NCBI GenBank assembly: GCA_022577435.1
Contig: JAKOON010000005.1
Coordinates: forward strand, 17,927,224 to 17,991,223
Reading direction: 5' to 3'
DNA: 64,000 bases
Source of the DNA: Embiotoca jacksoni
Lineage: Eukaryota > Chordata > Actinopteri > Embiotocidae
Below are positions 59,844 to 64,000 of this stretch, in pieces (the stretch's first letter is position 1; each line of letters starts with the position of its first letter). Both the position numbers and the translations under genes were made by a program. The notes beneath the pieces were generated by a model. The model saw only the letters and a program-made list of their open reading frames with translations, ran no database searches and had not been told where the DNA came from.

Positions 59844-59898
59844 CGAGTGCGTGCGAGTGCGTGCGAGTGCGTGCGGGGGGGGGGGGGGGGGGGGGGGG
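59786..59898. repeat. (GT)n-(GCGTGCGA)n-G24 compound repeat
   Basis: A GT tract (59786-59839) passes into GTGCGA-type units (to about 59874) and ends in 24 consecutive G (59875-59898). Confidence 0.96.
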
Positions 59899-60413
59899 CT
59901 TGTGTGTATACCAGGGCACAGCTGAACTGTACACTGTGTTTCTTCAGGGCAGCAGACTAAAGGTGAGTCACTAATGCTGTGGGAGAGAAACATTCACACA
60001 CGAGTGCACCTGTCACTGAAACCAGGCTCATCTGTTCCTCCTTTCATTTTCTGGTATTCATGACAAATTATAAACCAACAAGTCTTCAGTGTTTGCTCCA
60101 GACTTTGGCCTTTTCTTTATTACTCTGAAGCATTTCACCTGTCATCTATATTCTGAGGTAATCTCCTGAATGCTGAATGAACTGATAGTCACGTGTTGAG
60201 ATTGGTGTAAAGTACCTTTAATGTAACAACAGACAAGTAACACAGTGATATACAGTACAAAAGAGCAGTTGAGACAATAGCAATTAAACAGCCATTAGTG
60301 GATGAGATTAATGAGGAGATCCATCAGTTTCCGCACCCAATCTAATCTAATTACACCACTCATTCTCCTGTATTAGTATCTCATAGTCAGAGGGGGGTTA
60401 GAGTGTGTTTGTG

Positions 60414-60414
<1 letters not shown>

Positions 60415-60467
<53 letters not shown>
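60415..60467. repeat. (GT)n microsatellite
   Basis: Perfect GT/TG tract. Confidence 0.96.
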
Positions 60468-60469
<2 letters not shown>

Positions 60470-60606
60470 TCAGGCAGAGCTGCTGATAATCCATGGGTAG
60501 GTGATGCATCAGAAGAAGACAGATGGCCTGTGCAGCCTATATTCTGTTGGACCTGTAAGATGAGTTTGTAGGCAGTTTTAGCAACCAGGAAGTGTATCAG
60601 GATTTG

Positions 60607-60608
<2 letters not shown>

Positions 60609-60676
<68 letters not shown>

Positions 60677-60772
60677 ATGTGTGTGTGTGCGTATGTGCGT
60701 GTATGTGTGTGTGTGCATATGTGCGTGTATGTGTGTGTGTGCGTATGTGCGTGTATGTGTGTGTGTGTGTGT
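60609..60772. repeat. (GT)n microsatellite with embedded 26-bp minisatellite
   Basis: About 65 bp of pure GT is followed by three 26-bp units at 60689-60714, 60715-60740 and 60741-60766. The pattern is GCGTATGTGCGTGTATG followed by GT repeats, and unit 2 differs from units 1 and 3 by one base (GCATAT for GCGTAT). Confidence 0.95.
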
Positions 60773-63700
60773 CCTTGGCTCCTCCCAGTTAGGGATTCTC
60801 CCTAAAGAGCTTTGATGCCTTCCCTGCATCACTACATGGTCTAATCACTCGTACCAGCTGTCAGCGTGTCGACCTCCCTCCTTCCTCTCTCTACTGGCAC
60901 CACTTAAGCTCACATCCTCTGCAGTTGGCCATAATGGACTCTCACAGCATTTGCACTGAAACATGATAGACGTATATCAGCCCCTGATTGCTCTGACTGC
61001 TCTAAAGATACACAGATACAGTAATGTGCTGCAATTTTTTGAGACCTTCAGCCAAAATGTACTCTACGTTGTGTAGTCAGATTCTTCACTTTTCTCTAAA
61101 TTGATCTAAATTGTGCCTCCTTCTTGTAAACACTTCAGACTAGCCCCTAATAATAATTAGTTAATTCGTTTTTTAAACACCATTACATTTAAATGACAAA
61201 TACATTAAGTAATATAAATAATACATTAATAAAGTAAGTATTTCAATCCAAGATGCAAAGACTTATTCTAAATGTTTTAGTGCATCATTTTACATATATT
61301 TTATTGTAACTCAGGAACGTTTTACATCTTTAAAATACATTACATCCTCAATGTAATGTGTAATTTTCCACTTCTATCACTAATGACAGACAAAATGTTG
61401 TTTTCCTGAATTACCCATATGAATTTAGCTGTCAGAATATATTATATCCATTAATAATTCCCCAAATTTAGTTTCAAAACCTTCCTCACAATGTCAGGAA
61501 TATAATCCTTTTGGAGAAACCTTTTTTTAAAACTATTTTCAAGCCTAAAACATTTAATCAGAATTGACTTTAAAAACTTACCATGTGTGATTTGTGTGTA
61601 CCTGTAGTTTATAAACTTCACCTCATGTCTTTAAAAGAACCTTAAACTCCCAGAAACAAGTGATGAATTCACCTTAGTGTTCTCAATAGCAGCTACTTCG
61701 GCAAATGCTACTGTATTTCAAACAGGAGTTTATCATGATGCATTTGCCAAAGTGTCTGTGGGTTTTAATAGTGTGTACGCAACACTAACATCTTTTCCAA
61801 TGAACCTCCGCAGCACTTCAGAGCTTTCGTGACTGAGTAAGATCAGGTTGCACCATAAGATGAGCTCCTGTAGCTGCTGCTGCTGCTGCTAACACCAAGA
61901 CCGAGGATTTACAGTTACAGGCCTTCAGCTGCTCCTTTCACAGCCAACCACCATTGATTTATTGATCCGGGCAGATGATAGTCAACTCAGAGCTTAATGG
62001 CCCGTGTATGGATTCATGTGCTATGGCCTAATAATCAAAGTCTCCTCTTGGTTCATACCTTTAGTGTTTGAGGTCTCAGATGACACAAGAGTTTGATGTC
62101 ATGATCAGCTAACTGTGGCTGAGACGACCCTGAGGGGCATCAAACATCTGAGGCGGGGCAAAGAGCACGTTTTCCCGACCAGCACACTCACTGGACTTGC
62201 GGTACATTTCTGTCTTTGGCTTCTTCTTGAAGAACCTTCTGTGTTCTTGCAGATCACTACGGTGTTCTGCGACTGCAAGAACGCCCAGGGGGGGATGATC
62301 AATGTTAACCCCTCACTGCTCCGCCTGCAGTCACTCACACAACCAATATCTGTGCCCACACTCTCACAAACCTTCATAACACCTAACCCAGTCCTGTAGA
62401 CTAGAAGGAAGATTTTCACATCTCAAAACATAAAATCGTCCTCTTCCTGCGATGGTTTCGTGGGCTGGTGGAGGGTAGACGGGTAAAAGCTCTCGGTCAG
62501 TTGTTGGCAAGTCTAGAACCACCGGATCCTTCCAACCCACCAGAGTGAGTTCTACCATTGCCAAACACTGTGGGAGAGTCGGTGCACCGGTCACCGCCAC
62601 CAGATCTGTGTGACAACCGAAGTTCAGGTTACATGGAGTGGCGTCTCAGAGCACGAACCTCCATGGCAACTCGTGACATCTGAGAGGCGACGGCGCAATC
62701 GATGAGATCCATAGTCCATCCTCCTCGTTCCTCCCTCACCTCTATGTTTGTTTCTCTCTTACACAAAAATAATACACAAGAATATGTAGAAATGGCTGAT
62801 TGGGATTCCTTTAAACGTGAAAACACACAGCTGAGTTTCTCTCTTGTCCCATATTGGCACTACACATGATTGCTCAAACAACAAGAGACAAAGCAAAAAT
62901 GTGCTAGTGCCAAAATGGGCAAAGAAGATGTTTAAGACACAGCGCTTGGTTTTGAGGGCAGATCCATCTGCGGGTTTTACACTTAAATCTGAATCAGAAT
63001 CAGGAACCGGACGCAGGCAGTGTGGTTCTGTCTCTACTCTGTTTATGGCCCTATGGTAATTCACTGATAGTGTGCTGTGACAGTGAATTCTACCAGTGCC
63101 ATACACAGAACAGGAGGAGATGTAAGTGTAGTTCAACTTTACTTCAACAGAGCTGGATCAAAACCTGGATGTATGTAAAAACTGTGCTGACCTCTTTTAA
63201 GTTTGGAGAGTCTTGTGTTTGGAGTCCTGTGCAGAGTGGAAATGATCAGACGGTATCAGAATCAATGGTGTCCTTCCTTCATCTCTGTTTTGTCTACCTC
63301 ACAGGATGGGGAGTAAATCCAGCTATGCCATCTGCTGCTGACCGGAAATGCCTTGTAGCTCTATTTATCTCAATTTACCCACTTTCTTTAAATCGTCAAA
63401 GGAATCAGCTTGCAGATATTCTTGACGTCTAAAGTCTACCACTGGATTGTTACTTGTTTTAGTATTTTGCCACATTCCTGGCCTCCATGAGAGCCATCCT
63501 GAGCACGGTGAAGGAGCGGAGCTGCTGCTCAGATTGATTCTGGCTGTAGGGAATGATGAGCTAAGTGATTTTTGAGATGCTCCAAATGGGTCCCAAAGCA
63601 GGGCTCATCTTCCCGTTTCCGGGAGAGATCAATAGAGTAAAAAGCTTGTGGGAGAGAGAGACAGAAACAGAGTGAGAAAGCATCAATCAAAATTTCCTGA

Positions 63701-64000
63701 AGTTGTTGGTTATTTGGACGTTTTCAGTCGCTCCTGATATCTTGGTTGCTCTTACTACAGAGTGATAATTGTCTGTGATGACATTTTCCAGATAATAATA
63801 TATAATCAGGCCCTTTAATTAATATAATTCATGGAGGCAGTGAAGGTTCAATCAACCGCATGTCATAGTCACCAGTTTTCAGATCTTTACATCTTGAATT
63901 CTGCAGTAACCTGATGCTCTTTACAGAAAGATAAAACATAAACTCATCATTTTCAAAGATAAAGTTTTATATTCACACCAGCGACTGGAGATCACAACCA

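Larger units (their letters stand above)
57050..64000. other. Region downstream of ahcyl2, no recognised gene
   Basis: The first part is probably ahcyl2 3'UTR; no close canonical AATAAA was seen, so its end is unknown. The rest is AT-rich with microsatellites (57420, 59786, 60415, 60609), a 24-G run and a 26-bp minisatellite. Quiet TAATTA-rich stretches lie near 59460-59690, 60290-60360 and 61840-62050. Two exon-like pieces near 62254-62399 and 63480-63700 could not be assigned. Confidence 0.55.

Overview
This is a vertebrate, almost certainly teleost, genomic window. The evidence is GT-AG introns, long AT-rich non-coding DNA, many (CA/GT)n and (TA)n microsatellites, a decayed Tc1-like transposon, a decayed non-LTR retroelement and several short repeats typical of spiny-rayed fish. 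About 90% of the window is intron or intergenic DNA. I found no prokaryotic gene organisation, CRISPR array, tRNA or rRNA.

Layout from left to right: (1) 1-13584 appears to be the first intron of magi2 (minus strand). It holds a decayed retroelement at about 2.63-3.99 kb. (2) 13585-13882 is the first coding exon of magi2 (N-terminal PDZ), inside a CpG-rich promoter block. (3) 14.2-19.9 kb is intergenic, with microsatellites and unusually even, TAATTA-rich stretches that may be conserved regulatory DNA. (4) 21126-31801 (minus) is a complete eight-exon gnai1 gene encoding a 354-residue Galpha-i1. Its intron 2 holds a Tc1-like relic, and a GAA repeat touches its start codon. (5) 32.3-44.1 kb is a large intergenic region with two weak small-gene candidates or hairpins. 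(6) 44178-45845 (plus) is chrm2, the M2 muscarinic receptor, with two short introns inside its coding region. (7) 48374-57049 (plus) is an ahcyl2/long-IRBIT-like gene with two possible first coding exons, a GC-AG intron and a changed phospho-regulatory motif. (8) 57.05-64 kb is intergenic, with microsatellites, a 26-bp minisatellite, a 24-G run and no recognised gene.

Two genes are in one signalling pathway: M2 receptors couple to Gi/o, and gnai1 encodes a Gi alpha subunit. AHCYL2-type proteins modulate IP3 receptors and bicarbonate transporters, and MAGI2 is a synaptic/junction scaffold. This proximity probably reflects shared ancestry with human chromosome 7 (MAGI2-GNAI1 at 7q21, AHCYL2-CHRM2 at 7q32-33) rather than an operon-like unit. 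I saw no clear undescribed biological system. The best leads are the chrm2 introns, the GC-AG intron, the (TG)35 tract against an in-frame ahcyl2 exon, and the lost R-x-x-S arginine in ahcyl2.
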